In this document: in pieces, positions 24,118 through 33,226 of the stretch
How the letters are laid out: each line of letters starts with the position of its first letter
Numbering within the stretch: position 1 is the stretch's first letter
Origin: Streptomyces sp. PsTaAH-137
GTDB lineage: Bacteria > Actinomycetota > Actinomycetes > Streptomycetales > Streptomycetaceae
NCBI RefSeq assembly: GCF_003259365.1
Contig: NZ_QLLY01000001.1
Location: 742,888-806,887, forward strand
DNA length: 64,000 bases
Reading direction: 5' to 3'
Position numbers and translations under genes: made by a program
The notes under the pieces: model-generated
Told to the model about the DNA's origin: nothing
Databases searched by the model: none
The model's input: the letters and a program-made list of their open reading frames with translations, nothing else

Positions 24118-25029
24118 CTAGTACCGGGGCAGGGCCAGCTCGTCCAGGATCTCGTCGAGCGCCGCCCGGGTGACCGCGTCCAGGGGCGCGGCCGGCAGCC
24201 GGACCGCGGCCGAGGCGATGATGCCGCGCCGGACCAGGACCTCCTTGTGCACGGCCCAGGCCTGGCCCTGGCGGACGCCGATGTGGATGAGCGGCTGAAG
24301 GATGCGGTACAGCGCCCGGCCCCGGGCCCGCTCTCCCTTGTCGAGCGCGTCCAGTACGTCCCGGAGCACGTCGGAGAACTCGCAGGCGGGCATGGTGCCG
24401 ACCGAGCCATTGGTGTGCTCGTCGAGCAGGAACTGGGCGTTCTGGCCGCCGAGGACGGCGAAGTCGTCGCCGGTCGCCGCGGCGACGGCCGCCATCTTGG
24501 CCGGCGGCGACGGCACCTCGACCTTGACCGAGCGGATGCGCGGCTCGGCGGCGAGGGCCGTGATCTGCTCGACGGACAGCGCCACCCCGGTCACGCCGGG
24601 CGCGTCCTGGATCATCACCGAGGCGTCGGTCGACGCGGCGACATCGGCGAAGAACTCCAGGACCTGCGGCGGCGACGGCTTGGTCAGGAACGGCGGCAGC
24701 ACCATCAGATGGTCGGCGCCGCCGTCGACCGCGCGCCGGGCCAGCTCGCGCGCGGTCACGGTGCTGGTGCCGTTCACCCCGGCGACCAGCGGCACCTCGG
24801 GCCCGGCCACGTCCCGCACGGTGCGCAGGATCACGGTCCGCTCGTGCTCGGTGAGCGCGAAACCCTCGCTGGCCATGCCGAACACGGCGAGACCGTCGAC
24901 ACCGCTCACGAGCTGGAACTCGACCAGCGTGCGCAGCGACGGGACGTCCAGCTCGCCGGAGCCGGTGAAGGGAGTGGCGAGGATCGGTATGAGGCCGTGG
25001 GGGAGCGTGGAGGTGTTCGGAGTGCTCAA
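24118..25029 (-). CDS. Dihydrodipicolinate synthase-family aldolase/dehydratase, atypical
   Basis: A 303-residue class I lyase of the DHDPS/NAL family. The Schiff-base lysine is probably Lys169 in RSVKVE. The pyruvate-binding loop reads GMASEGFALT, close to the usual GTTGE. The tyrosine that acts in proton relay in DHDPS (YNxP) is missing: the segment is MIQDAPG at 139-145, with Gln-Asp. So it is unlikely to make dihydrodipicolinate. It sits three bases after a sugar-acid-type dehydratase gene, which suggests a keto-deoxy sugar acid aldolase or dehydratase. Confidence 0.85.
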   Translation of the reverse strand: MSTPNTSTLPHGLIPILATPFTGSGELDVPSLRTLVEFQLVSGVDGLAVFGMASEGFALTEHERTVILRTVRDVAGPEVPLVAGVNGTSTVTARELARRAVDGGADHLMVLPPFLTKPSPPQVLEFFADVAASTDASVMIQDAPGVTGVALSVEQITALAAEPRIRSVKVEVPSPPAKMAAVAAATGDDFAVLGGQNAQFLLDEHTNGSVGTMPACEFSDVLRDVLDALDKGERARGRALYRILQPLIHIGVRQGQAWAVHKEVLVRRGIIASAAVRLPAAPLDAVTRAALDEILDELALPRY

Positions 25030-25032
25030 GGT

Positions 25033-26202
25033 TCAGTGCTCCTGGGAGAGTTCGCGGACGGTGTCGACGTCGACCTCGATGCCGAGGCCGGGCCCCTTGG
25101 GCAGCTGGTAGCCGGCCGGGGTGACGTCGATGGGGGTGCGCAGGATGCGCTGGGCGACGGGCAGTGAGTCGGCCTGGAACTCGAAGAACGGGCAGTCCTG
25201 CGTCGCGGCGCTGAGCTGGATGCCCGCGGCCAGGGCGACGCCGAGGCCGACGGAGTGGTGGCAGGCGACGGGGACGTGCGCGGCCGAGGCGAGTTCGGCG
25301 ATGGTGGTGGCCTCGGTGATGCCGGTGCGGGCGACGTCGGGCTGGGCCAGGCGCAGGGCGCGGCGGCCGATCCAGTCGGCGAACTCGTAGCGGTTGCGCA
25401 TCGCCTCGCCGACGGCGATCGGCGTGGTGACGCGGGCGGCGAGCTCACGATGTCCCTCGATGTCCTCGGGGGCGAGCGGCGCCTCGTAGAACAGGGCGCC
25501 CCTGCGGTCGAGTTCGGCGCCGAGCGTCAGCGCCTCGCCGATGCGGTAGGCCCAGTGCGCGTCGACGGCGATCCGCAGCCCGGGGGCCGCCGCGGCGACG
25601 GCGTCGTAGGTGGCCAGATCGGCCTCGATGCCTTTGCCCAGGGCCAGTTTGACCATGGTGGCGCCCTGCTCGGCGTAGGACACCGCGAGCCGCGCGCGCA
25701 GTTCGTCCGTCGGCTCCGGCAGCCCGGAGACATAGGCCGGTACGTGGTCGCGGTGGGCGCCGCCGAGCAGTTCGGCGACCGACAGGCCGGTCAGCCGGCC
25801 GTGCAGATCCCACAGGGCGATGTCGACGGCGGCCATCGCATCCGCCTGATGTCCGGTCAGATGGCCGCGCTCACGCATCAGTTCACGCATGCGATGCCAC
25901 AGAGGGCGTACGCGGGTCGGGTCCTGGCCGACGAGCTGGTCGGCCAGGAGCCGGTCGACGACGGCCGCCGGGATCTCGGGCCCGACCGGCGCCAGCGCCT
26001 CGCCCCAGCCGGTGCAGCCCTCATCGGTGCTGATCTCCACCAGCAGCGTCTCGAACCGCCCCGAGTACAGGCTGCGCCACGGCTCCCGCACGACATATCC
26101 GCGCTCCGGCGTCAGCTCGGCGCCGTCCTCCAGCCGCCCCAGGTAGGCCCGGGTGCCTTCCAGTTTGAGCACGTGACTGCGTACGTGCGTGATGCGAGCC
26201 AT
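25033..26202 (-). CDS. Mandelate racemase/muconate lactonizing enzyme-family dehydratase
   Basis: A 389-residue enolase-superfamily protein. Visible active-site residues are Lys185 (MVKLALGKG), the metal ligands Asp214 (AVDAH), Glu240 (FYEAP) and Glu266 (VGEAM), and His315/His316 (ACHHSVGLG) at the barrel end. The usual second lysine of the KxK pair is replaced by alanine (KLA). Such enzymes dehydrate aldonic or aldaric acids. GAAGGGG precedes the ATG. It is the first gene of a unit with the DHDPS-like gene and is divergent from a metabolite:proton symporter, so a sugar-acid pathway is likely. Confidence 0.88.
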   Translation of the reverse strand: MARITHVRSHVLKLEGTRAYLGRLEDGAELTPERGYVVREPWRSLYSGRFETLLVEISTDEGCTGWGEALAPVGPEIPAAVVDRLLADQLVGQDPTRVRPLWHRMRELMRERGHLTGHQADAMAAVDIALWDLHGRLTGLSVAELLGGAHRDHVPAYVSGLPEPTDELRARLAVSYAEQGATMVKLALGKGIEADLATYDAVAAAAPGLRIAVDAHWAYRIGEALTLGAELDRRGALFYEAPLAPEDIEGHRELAARVTTPIAVGEAMRNRYEFADWIGRRALRLAQPDVARTGITEATTIAELASAAHVPVACHHSVGLGVALAAGIQLSAATQDCPFFEFQADSLPVAQRILRTPIDVTPAGYQLPKGPGLGIEVDVDTVRELSQEH

Positions 26203-26257
26203 GCGAAGCCCCTTCGAGCTGTTTCGTTGATGTAGCAATCCACAGTTTGCATAGGAC

Positions 26258-26285
26258 TTGTAAATAGAGCAAGCATCATTAATAT
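26258..26285 (+). promoter_or_regulatory. Putative promoter for the MHS transporter
   Basis: TTGTAA (26258-26263), 16 bases, TAATAT (26280-26285), inside a strikingly AT-rich gap (26221-26290) between the divergent dehydratase and transporter genes. A short inverted repeat CTTG-N9-CAAG overlaps it and may bind the IclR regulator. Confidence 0.45.
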
Positions 26286-26409
26286 CGTGGCTATGCGCTC
26301 TCAACATCCCGGACATCGTCCCGGGGGCGCATCCCGGCAGCCCGTGCCGCACAGAGCCCCGCCTGCCGCCGTCTCCGCTCCCGTTCCGCACTCCCCCTGC
26401 GAGGCCCCG

Positions 26410-27741
26410 ATGCAAGAGCAGACCACCGCGCCCGTCGGCCAGGAGGCCGGCGCCCCGCCCGCCACGCCCTCGCGCCGCGTGCTGATCGCCGGCAGCATCG
26501 GCAACTTCGTCGAGTGGTTCGACATCGGCATCTACGGCACGCTGTCGTCCGTCATCGCGGGCAGCTTCTTCGCGTCCGGCGACCGCACCTCCGCCCTGCT
26601 GTCCACCTTCGCCATCTTCGCCGTCGGCTTCGCGATCCGGCCGATCGGCGCCCTCTACTTCGGACCGCTCGCCGACCGCGTCGGCCGCAACCGCGTCCTC
26701 GCGATCACGGTCCTCATCACCTCGCTGTCGACCTTCGCGATCGGCGTCCTGCCCACCTATGCCACGGTCGGCGCCCTCGCGCCGGTCCTGCTCGTCCTCG
26801 TCCGCCTGGTGCAGGGCTTCGCCGCGGGCGGTGAGACCTCCAGCGCGGTGAGCCTGCTGTTCGAGTACGCGCCCCGCAACCGCCGCGGCTACTACACGAG
26901 TTACGGAGCCGCCCTCGGCTTCGTCGCGTTCGTCGTCGGCGCGGGCGTCGCCCTCGTCCTGTCCGTCGCGTTCGGCGACGACCGCATGGCCTCGTACGCC
27001 TGGCGCATCCCGTTCCTGCTCGCCCTGCCACTCGGCGTCGCGGGCCTCTACCTGCGGCTCAAGCTGGACGACACACCGGAGTTCGTGCGCATGGAGAAGT
27101 CCGGCGAGGTCGCGAAGGCGCCGCTGCGCGAGACGCTGCGCACCAGTGGACGCCCCATGCTGATCCTGGCCGGGGTCATCGTCCTCAAGGGCGTCGCGCA
27201 CTGGACCCTGCAGACCTTCATGGTCAGCTACCTCACCGACACGGTGCACTTCAGCCAGACCGCGTCGTTCGCCGCGTCGACCGTCTGCATGGGCGCCGTC
27301 GCTGTCCTCATCCCCTGCGCCGGACTGCTCTCCGACCGCGTGGGACGCAAGCCGCTGCTCATCGGCGGAGCCCTCGGCCTGATCGTGCTGGCCTGGCCGT
27401 GCCTGCTCCTGATGTCCTACGACAACGCCCTGCTCGCCGTCGCCGCCATGGTGATCCTGGGCCTGCCCATCGCCGCGTACGACGGTGCGGCCAACGCCAG
27501 CATGGCCGAACTGTTCCCGGCCCGGATCCGCACCGGCGCCATCGCCATCCCGTACAACATCTCGGTCGCCCTCTTCGGCGGCACCGCGCCCTACATCGCC
27601 ACCTGGCTGGTCAGCTCGACGGGCAACGACCTCTCCCCGTCCTGGTACCTGATGGCCGCCGGGCTGCTGACCCTGGTCACGGTGGTGCTCGGGGTGCGGG
27701 AGACGGCGGGGCCGCGCGCCGAGCGGATCGTCACCGGCTGA
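26410..27741 (+). CDS. MFS metabolite:proton symporter (MHS family)
   Basis: A 443-residue transporter of the MHS/ProP-like family with 12 predicted helices. The N-terminal SIGNFVEWFDIGIYGTLS is the hallmark of this family, and the loop motif GPLADRVGRNRV follows helix 2, with a repeat as LLSDRVGRKPL after helix 8. MHS proteins import organic acids and similar solutes with protons. The ATG at 26410 with GCGAGG upstream is preferred to 26287, whose extension is proline- and histidine-rich junk. It likely imports the acid handled by the divergent dehydratase genes. Confidence 0.92.
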   Translation: MQEQTTAPVGQEAGAPPATPSRRVLIAGSIGNFVEWFDIGIYGTLSSVIAGSFFASGDRTSALLSTFAIFAVGFAIRPIGALYFGPLADRVGRNRVLAITVLITSLSTFAIGVLPTYATVGALAPVLLVLVRLVQGFAAGGETSSAVSLLFEYAPRNRRGYYTSYGAALGFVAFVVGAGVALVLSVAFGDDRMASYAWRIPFLLALPLGVAGLYLRLKLDDTPEFVRMEKSGEVAKAPLRETLRTSGRPMLILAGVIVLKGVAHWTLQTFMVSYLTDTVHFSQTASFAASTVCMGAVAVLIPCAGLLSDRVGRKPLLIGGALGLIVLAWPCLLLMSYDNALLAVAAMVILGLPIAAYDGAANASMAELFPARIRTGAIAIPYNISVALFGGTAPYIATWLVSSTGNDLSPSWYLMAAGLLTLVTVVLGVRETAGPRAERIVTG

Positions 27742-27752
27742 GCGGGCGGCAC

Positions 27753-27797
27753 GCTCACACGGCTCACACGGCTCAGCCGGCTCACACGGCTCAGTCG
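27753..27797. repeat. Five-copy 9-base tandem repeat
   Basis: GCTCACACG occurs at 27753, 27762 and 27780, with variants GCTCAGCCG at 27771 and GCTCAGTCG at 27789, all in exact nine-base register. It fills the gap between convergent transporter and LysR genes and runs over the LysR stop codon. Confidence 0.85.
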
Positions 27798-28681
27798 GCG
27801 AGGACCTCGCGGACCGTGCCGCGCAGCCAGCGCTGCGCCGGGTCGTCGTCCAGGCGCGGATGCCAGGCCATGTGATAGCGCAGCGGGGTGATCTCGGGCG
27901 GCGCGGGCAGGACGCGCAGCGCGGGATCCGCCGTGTGCTCGACGGCGAACCGGCGGGGGAGGGTCGCGATCAGCGCCGTGCCCGGCACCGCCCGCGCCGC
28001 CACGGAGTGATACGGCACGCACAGACCGGCCCGGCGCGGCCGGTGGTGCCGGTCCAGCAGATCGTCGATCGCGACCTGCCGCCCGGCGACGGTGCCGACG
28101 ACGACGTGCACCGCGTCGAGGTAGTCGTCCAGAGCCGGCTGCCGCACATCGGCCAGCGGGTGGTCCCGCGCCATGACGCACATGAACGGGTCGTCGAAGA
28201 GATGCTCCGTGCGCAGCCCGGGGGAGACCTTCCCGGCGGCGTGGAACAGCAGGTCCACCCGGCCGTGGTCGATGTCCTCCGCGATGTCGTCGTGCCACCT
28301 GCCGAAGTCCACGGTCGAGCGCGGCGACCGGCTGAACACCCGCTGGAAGAGGGCCGGGACGAACACGGAGGCGTAGTCGGTCCCCGCGATCCGGAACGCC
28401 TCGGCCGCCTCGGCCGGCGCGAACGTCTCCGGCGCGAACAGCGTCTCCAGGCGGGGCACGACCGCGTCGAGCCCGTGCTGGATGCGCTCGGCACGTGGGG
28501 TGAGTCGGTACCCGCCCGGCGCGCGGACCAGCAGCTCGTCGCCGAAGGTGTCCCGCAGCCGCTGCAGGGCCCGGCTCATCGCGGGCTGACTCATCCCGGC
28601 CAGTTCGGCAGCGCGCGAGACATGCCGCTCCGTCAGCAGCGCGGAGAGCGGGCCGAGCAGGTTCAGATCCACCCGTTCCAT
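27791..28681 (-). CDS. LysR-family transcriptional regulator (NodD/NahR-like)
   Basis: A 296-residue LysR protein. MERVDLNLLGPLSALLTERHVSRAAEL followed by SQPAMSRALQRLRDTFGDELLVR is the NodD/NahR-type DNA-binding region; the effector domain follows. Earlier in-frame starts at 28690 and 28696 add a few residues; no ribosome site singles one out. It is divergent from a short-chain dehydrogenase gene and the AT-rich gap between them includes TCTAGATATCAATG, a plausible binding region. The last codons consist of a tandem repeat. Confidence 0.9.
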   Translation of the reverse strand: MERVDLNLLGPLSALLTERHVSRAAELAGMSQPAMSRALQRLRDTFGDELLVRAPGGYRLTPRAERIQHGLDAVVPRLETLFAPETFAPAEAAEAFRIAGTDYASVFVPALFQRVFSRSPRSTVDFGRWHDDIAEDIDHGRVDLLFHAAGKVSPGLRTEHLFDDPFMCVMARDHPLADVRQPALDDYLDAVHVVVGTVAGRQVAIDDLLDRHHRPRRAGLCVPYHSVAARAVPGTALIATLPRRFAVEHTADPALRVLPAPPEITPLRYHMAWHPRLDDDPAQRWLRGTVREVLAD

Positions 28682-28782
28682 ATGCACCATGCGCATACTC
28701 TAGATATCAATGATTCATTAGACAAATAGTCCAGGAATGGCGGAAGGTGAAAACACAGAAGACACCTCGCAAGGAGAAGACG

Positions 28783-29532
28783 ATGACGGACGCAGGGCGC
28801 GACGGACGCAGGGTCGCCGTGGTGACGGGCGGATCGGGCGGTATCGGCGGCGCGGTCGCCCGCCGGCTCGCCGACGAGGGCATCGCGGTCGTCGTCCACT
28901 ACGCGGGGTCGGCCGACCGGGCCGCGGAGGTCGTGGAGTCGATCACCGCCGCGGGCGGCACGGCCTACGCGGCGCCGGGTGACGTCGCCGAACCCGCGGA
29001 GATGACGCGGCTGTTCGACGCCGCCGAGGAGCGCTTCGGCGGGGTGGACGTCGTGGTCAACACCGCCGGGATCATGAAGCTGGCGCGGGTGGCCGAGATG
29101 GACCTGGACACCTTCGACCGGATGCACCGGGTCAACGTACGCGGCACGTTCGTCGTCTCCCAGCTAGCCGCCCGCAGGCTCCGTCCCGGCGGCGCGCTGA
29201 TCAACTTCTCGACCTCCGTCACCCGGTTGCAGCAGCCGACCTACGGTGCCTACGCGGCGACCAAGGGCGCCGTCGAGTCGATGACCCTGATCCTCGCCCG
29301 CGAGCTGGGCGGCCGGGACATCACCGTCAACGCCGTGGCGCCCGGGCCCACCGCGACCCCGCTCTTCCTGGACGGCAAGAGCCCCGAACTCATCGAGCGG
29401 ATCGCCTCGGGCTCCGCGCTGGGACGGCTCGGCACGCCGGAGGACATCGCGAACGCGGTCGCCTTCCTGGCCGGCCCCGACGGCCGCTGGATCAACGGCC
29501 AGGTGCTCTTCGCCAACGGCGGCGCCGCCTGA
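28783..29532 (+). CDS. SDR-family NAD(P)-dependent oxidoreductase
   Basis: A 249-residue classical short-chain dehydrogenase, similar to 3-oxoacyl-ACP reductases. It has the cofactor motif TGGSGGIG, NTAGIM, a catalytic serine in NFSTSV, and YGAYAATK with Tyr and Lys of the YxxxK pair. The C-terminal PEDIANAVAFLAGPDGRWINGQVLFANGG is usual for the family. The ATG at 28783 has AAGGAGAAG nine bases before. It is probably controlled by the divergent LysR; the substrate is unknown. Confidence 0.92.
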   Translation: MTDAGRDGRRVAVVTGGSGGIGGAVARRLADEGIAVVVHYAGSADRAAEVVESITAAGGTAYAAPGDVAEPAEMTRLFDAAEERFGGVDVVVNTAGIMKLARVAEMDLDTFDRMHRVNVRGTFVVSQLAARRLRPGGALINFSTSVTRLQQPTYGAYAATKGAVESMTLILARELGGRDITVNAVAPGPTATPLFLDGKSPELIERIASGSALGRLGTPEDIANAVAFLAGPDGRWINGQVLFANGGAA

Positions 29533-29588
29533 CACCGATTCCCCACGGAGCCCGAACGGGTGATCCGCCGTACGGCCGGCCGGGCGGC

Positions 29589-30272
29589 TCAGCCGGTGGC
29601 GCGGCGGATCCGGCGTCCGCTGATCCGGCGCGGAGTGACGAGCAGCCACTGGTCCCGCTCGCCCCCGGCCCACGGCTCGGAGTGGGCCTGGTCGACCAGC
29701 GCGGCGGCGGTGTCCGGGTCGGTGACCGTGCACGCGACGCCGACGACGAGCACGCTCCAGCCCTCGCTCAGCGCGTCGTCCACCCGGTCCACCTCGAAGG
29801 CGACCTCCTGGCCGGTGGCGCCCGAGAGGGACGAGCCCGGCCGCGTACGGAAGGCGACCGAACCGTCGGACGTCATCGTGTAGTTGACCGGCAGCACCAC
29901 CGGCCCGTGCGGCAGCTGGACGGCCACCCGGCCCACGCCGTGCGACGACAGCAGCGCGCGGCACTCCTGCTCCGACAGTTCCAGGAACTCGGGGGTGCGC
30001 GCCGCGTCGGCGGTGCCGGGCGGGCGCGTGTACGTGCCGCCGAGCAGGGTGTCGACGTCGGTGTCCAGGGCGGCGGCCAGCCGCAGGGCGAAGCCGGAGG
30101 CGGGGTGCGCGGCCTGCTCCTCCACGTACCGGACGTACGCCTCCGAGGCGCCGGTCCGGTCCGCCAGGTCCTGGGCGGTGAGGCCGAGTTCCTGTCGGCG
30201 CGCCGCCACCCGGCGCCCGAAGTCGCTGTGCTGGACCGCTGCCGTCTCCGTGGGCTCCGGCGCCTCGGGCAT
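29589..30272 (-). CDS. XRE-family regulator with pyridoxamine-phosphate-oxidase-like domain
   Basis: A 227-residue fusion. Residues about 15-75 form an XRE helix-turn-helix (DFGRRVAARRQELGLTAQDLADRTGASEAYV), and residues about 90-225 form a split-barrel PNPOx-like flavin-binding domain (ECRALLSSHGVGRVAVQLPHGPVVLPVNY). This combination is frequent in Streptomyces, where it is thought to sense redox or flavin state. The ATG at 30272 follows AGGGAGACGAGG; an upstream in-frame start lacks such a site. Confidence 0.88.
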   Translation of the reverse strand: MPEAPEPTETAAVQHSDFGRRVAARRQELGLTAQDLADRTGASEAYVRYVEEQAAHPASGFALRLAAALDTDVDTLLGGTYTRPPGTADAARTPEFLELSEQECRALLSSHGVGRVAVQLPHGPVVLPVNYTMTSDGSVAFRTRPGSSLSGATGQEVAFEVDRVDDALSEGWSVLVVGVACTVTDPDTAAALVDQAHSEPWAGGERDQWLLVTPRRISGRRIRRATG

Positions 30273-30483
30273 CCTCGTCTCCCTTTTGTCGATCACGTCC
30301 CTCGGATCGTCCGGCAGCCCGAAACCGCGCGCAACCCCGGCCGGTCCGATCACCCAGGGCGCATTGAGTGCGCGTACTCAGGTGGGCGAAGGCCGCGCGT
30401 TGCGAGGATCGGGGCGGAGGCGCGGCCGGTCCGGTCGGCCTCCGTCGACCGAGGGCGTTCGCGCCGGTTACGGAGAATTCGTC

Positions 30484-30936
30484 ATGTCCCGTCGCATCGT
30501 CCTGTCCGCCGTCGCAGGTGCCGCCGTCCTCGCGGGCGCCGGAGCCTTCGCCCTCGCCTACGCCGGGGACGGCGCACCCGTCCTGGCGCACAGCACCGCC
30601 CGCTACACCGCCCCGCAGGGCGACCGGGACGGCTCCTTCACCTTCGCCACCGAGGCCACGGCACCCTCCGGCCTGAAGAGCCTCAAGGTGCTGGCCTGGC
30701 CCGAGAAGTCCGGGCTCGCCGGGAAGCCGCCGACCGCCGAGGAGATGACCCGGGCGGAGCCGGCCCGCTGCAAGCCCGCGGGCGGGGACACCGAACGGTG
30801 CGCGTACACCGTCAGGGTGACCGCCGCCGACGCCGCCGAGTTCCCGCGCGGCCCCTGGCACGTCGCCGTGCTCGCCACCGACGCGGACGGCACCACCACC
30901 CTGGACACCGAGGCGGTGGACTTCACCGTCGGCTGA
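30484..30936 (+). CDS. DUF5707-domain secreted protein
   Basis: A 150-residue exported protein. MSRRIVLSAVAGAAVLAGAGAFALAYAGDG gives a basic start and hydrophobic signal segment. The mature part begins with LAHSTARYTAPQ and DGSFTFATEATAPSGLKSLKVLAWP, and has two cysteines (ARCKP, ERCAYTV) that could form a disulfide, typical of the DUF5707 family seen in Streptomyces. Function is unknown. It overlaps no neighbour and stands alone between two minus-strand genes. Confidence 0.85.
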   Translation: MSRRIVLSAVAGAAVLAGAGAFALAYAGDGAPVLAHSTARYTAPQGDRDGSFTFATEATAPSGLKSLKVLAWPEKSGLAGKPPTAEEMTRAEPARCKPAGGDTERCAYTVRVTAADAAEFPRGPWHVAVLATDADGTTTLDTEAVDFTVG

Positions 30937-31041
30937 CCGGGCGGCGGGATGAGGGTCCTGCGTGCGCCGGATGAGGCGGACGGGAACGGGCTCGCCACCG
31001 CGCACCGGCCGCCGACGCCTGCGGGCTGATCGCGCGGAACG

Positions 31042-31926
31042 TCACTCGGCCACGCACTGCTCGATCACCGAGGCGACCTGCTCCGCTGCGGGTGAGTTCC
31101 GCTGGGCCCGCCGCGCGAGCAGCAGGTCGACCGGCTCGGGATCCGCCAGCGGGACGTAGACGACGCCTTCCAGGCTGAGGCTCCGTACCGACTGCGGGAC
31201 GAGGGCGACACCGTGCCCGGCGGCCACGAAGACGACCAGGGTCGCCGTCTCACCGACCTCGGTCAGCGAGACGGGACGGAAACCCGCCCGCTCGCAGGCC
31301 GACAGCACCAGGTCGTACATCGAGGAGCGGGACCGCGAAGGGTGGACGACGAACGGCTCGTCGGCCAGCGCCTTCAGCGGGATGTGCGGCTGCCCGGCCA
31401 GCGGATGGTGCGCGGGCAGCACGGCCACCAGCGGCTCGGACCGCAGCGAGGTGACGCGCAGGTCGTCGGCGGTGACCCGACCGCGCAGGACCGCCAGGTC
31501 GTACGTGCCCGATGTCAGCCCCTCCACGAGCTCCGGGGTGAGCAGTTCGCCGCGCAGGTCCAGGGTGATCCCGGGCAGCCGTGCGCGGACGGTGCGGGCC
31601 ACCCGCGGCAGCACGTCGTACGTCGCCGTGCCGATGAAGCCGACGGACACCCGCCCGGCGTGCCCGGTGGCCAGCTCGTGCAGGTGGACCCGCGCCCGCT
31701 CCTCCTCCGCGACCAGCGCGCGGGCGTACCCCGTGAGCTGACGGCCGGCCTCGGTCGGTTCGACACGACGCGTCGACCGGTTGAACAACGGCACGCCCAG
31801 CTCGCGCTCCAACTGCTTGATCTGCTGGGACAGAGCGGGCTGCGCGACGTGCAGCCGGGCCGCCGCGCGCCCGAAGTGGCACTCCTCGGCGAGGGCGAGG
31901 AAGTACCGGAGCTGACGCAGTTCCAT
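31042..31926 (-). CDS. LysR-family regulator, probable regulator of the pca cluster
   Basis: A 294-residue LysR regulator of the CatR/BenM branch. MELRQLRYFLALAEECHFGRAAARLH and QPALSQQIKQLERELGVPLFNRSTRRV form the DNA-binding region. The effector domain contains GFIGTATYDVLPR and the usual HPSRSRSSMYD segment. It is divergent from pcaF with a perfect 7+1+7 palindrome in the 94-base gap, so it most likely activates the thiolase/CoA-transferase genes in response to a beta-ketoadipate-pathway intermediate. Confidence 0.92.
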   Translation of the reverse strand: MELRQLRYFLALAEECHFGRAAARLHVAQPALSQQIKQLERELGVPLFNRSTRRVEPTEAGRQLTGYARALVAEEERARVHLHELATGHAGRVSVGFIGTATYDVLPRVARTVRARLPGITLDLRGELLTPELVEGLTSGTYDLAVLRGRVTADDLRVTSLRSEPLVAVLPAHHPLAGQPHIPLKALADEPFVVHPSRSRSSMYDLVLSACERAGFRPVSLTEVGETATLVVFVAAGHGVALVPQSVRSLSLEGVVYVPLADPEPVDLLLARRAQRNSPAAEQVASVIEQCVAE

Positions 31927-31948
31927 GCTCCCGATCCTAACTGTCGTT

Positions 31949-31963
31949 ATAAGCGCCGCTTAT
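31949..31963. promoter_or_regulatory. LysR operator upstream of pcaF
   Basis: ATAAGCG-C-CGCTTAT is a perfect palindrome containing T-N11-A (T 31950, A 31962), placed between divergent lysR and pcaF. Confidence 0.8.
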
Positions 31964-32020
31964 CAATCAATGCCGACTAGGTCTTGGACGCGATGAACGG
32001 GGCGCACCTAGCGTGACGGG

Positions 32021-33226
32021 GTGACCCACAGCTATCTGTACGCAGCAGCGCGCACGCCCTTCGGGAAGTTCTCCGGGGCGCTCGCGAACGTCCGGCCCGA
32101 CGATCTCGCGGCGCTCGCCGTCACCGGGACCCTGGCCAAGACGCCCGCCCTCGACCCGGCCGAGATCGGCGACGTGGTCTGGGGCAATGCCAATGGCGCG
32201 GGCGAGGACAACCGCAACGTCGGCAGGATGGCCGTCCTGCTCGCGGGGCTGCCCACCTCGGTGCCCGCCACGACCGTGAACCGGCTGTGCGGCTCCTCCC
32301 TGGACGCGGCGATCATCGCCTCCCGCGCCATCGAGACCGGAGACGCGGACATCGTGCTCACCGGCGGCGTCGAGTCGATGACCCGCGCGCCCTGGGTCCT
32401 GCCCAAGCCCTCGCGCGCCTTCCCCGCCGGGGACATGACCGCCGTGTCCACGACGCTCGGCTGGCGCCTGGTCAACGAGCGGATGCCCGAGGAGTGGACC
32501 GTCTCCCTGGGCGAGGCGAACGAACAGCTCGCGGACCGCTTCTCCGTCCCGCGCGAACGCCAGGACACCTTCGCCGCCCGCTCCCACCGGCTCGCCGACG
32601 CCGCCTGGAACGACGGTTTCTACGACGACCTGGTCGTCCCCGTCACCGTGGACGCCAAGGGCACCACGCTCGACCGGGACGAGGGCATCCGGCCCGGCTC
32701 CACCGCGGAGAAGCTGGCCGGGCTCAAGCCGGTGTTCCGGCCCGACGGTGTCATCACCGCGGGCAACGCCTCCCCGCTGAGCGACGGCGCCTCGGCCGTC
32801 CTGCTGGGCTCGGAGGCCGCCGCCGCCCGGATCGGCAGCGACCCGCTCGCCCGCGTCGCCGGACGCGGCGTGTCCGCACTCGACCCGCACCTGTTCGGCT
32901 ACGCCCCGGTGGAGGCGGCGAACCGGGCGCTGAAGGCGGCGGGGATCTCCTGGCGGGACGTGGGAGAAGTCGAGCTCAACGAGGCGTTCGCCGTGCAGTC
33001 CCTCGCCTGCGTCGACGCCTGGGACATCGACCCGGACATCGTCAACACCAAGGGCGGCGCGATCGCGCTCGGCCACCCCCTCGGCGCCTCCGGCGGCCGC
33101 CTCCTGGGCACCCTCGCCCACCGGCTGCGCACGTCCGGCGAGCGCTGGGGCGTGGCCGCCATCTGCATCGGTGTCGGCCAGGCCCTCGCGGTCGTCCTGG
33201 AGAACGTCACGGAGGCGAAGCGATGA
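32021..33226 (+). CDS. pcaF: Beta-ketoadipyl-CoA thiolase (thiolase family)
   Basis: A 401-residue thiolase. Cys90 in VNRLCGSSLDA is the acyl-carrying nucleophile, the conserved histidine is in GGAIALGHPLGASGGR, and the second cysteine is in AAICIGVGQ. That last motif is normally CIGGGQG, so two glycines are replaced here, which is worth checking. PcaF cleaves beta-ketoadipyl-CoA to succinyl-CoA and acetyl-CoA. The following two genes encode the matching CoA-transferase with four-base overlaps, which supports pcaF over a general acetyl-CoA acetyltransferase. Confidence 0.85.
   Translation: MTHSYLYAAARTPFGKFSGALANVRPDDLAALAVTGTLAKTPALDPAEIGDVVWGNANGAGEDNRNVGRMAVLLAGLPTSVPATTVNRLCGSSLDAAIIASRAIETGDADIVLTGGVESMTRAPWVLPKPSRAFPAGDMTAVSTTLGWRLVNERMPEEWTVSLGEANEQLADRFSVPRERQDTFAARSHRLADAAWNDGFYDDLVVPVTVDAKGTTLDRDEGIRPGSTAEKLAGLKPVFRPDGVITAGNASPLSDGASAVLLGSEAAAARIGSDPLARVAGRGVSALDPHLFGYAPVEAANRALKAAGISWRDVGEVELNEAFAVQSLACVDAWDIDPDIVNTKGGAIALGHPLGASGGRLLGTLAHRLRTSGERWGVAAICIGVGQALAVVLENVTEAKR

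Noticed and set aside
26203..27249. Extension of the enolase-superfamily frame into the MHS transporter region
   Set aside because: It would cross the AT-rich divergent promoter and run antisense to a clear membrane protein gene.
27753..27797. CRISPR-like repeat
   Set aside because: The units are nine bases, directly adjacent and without spacers; it is a simple tandem repeat.
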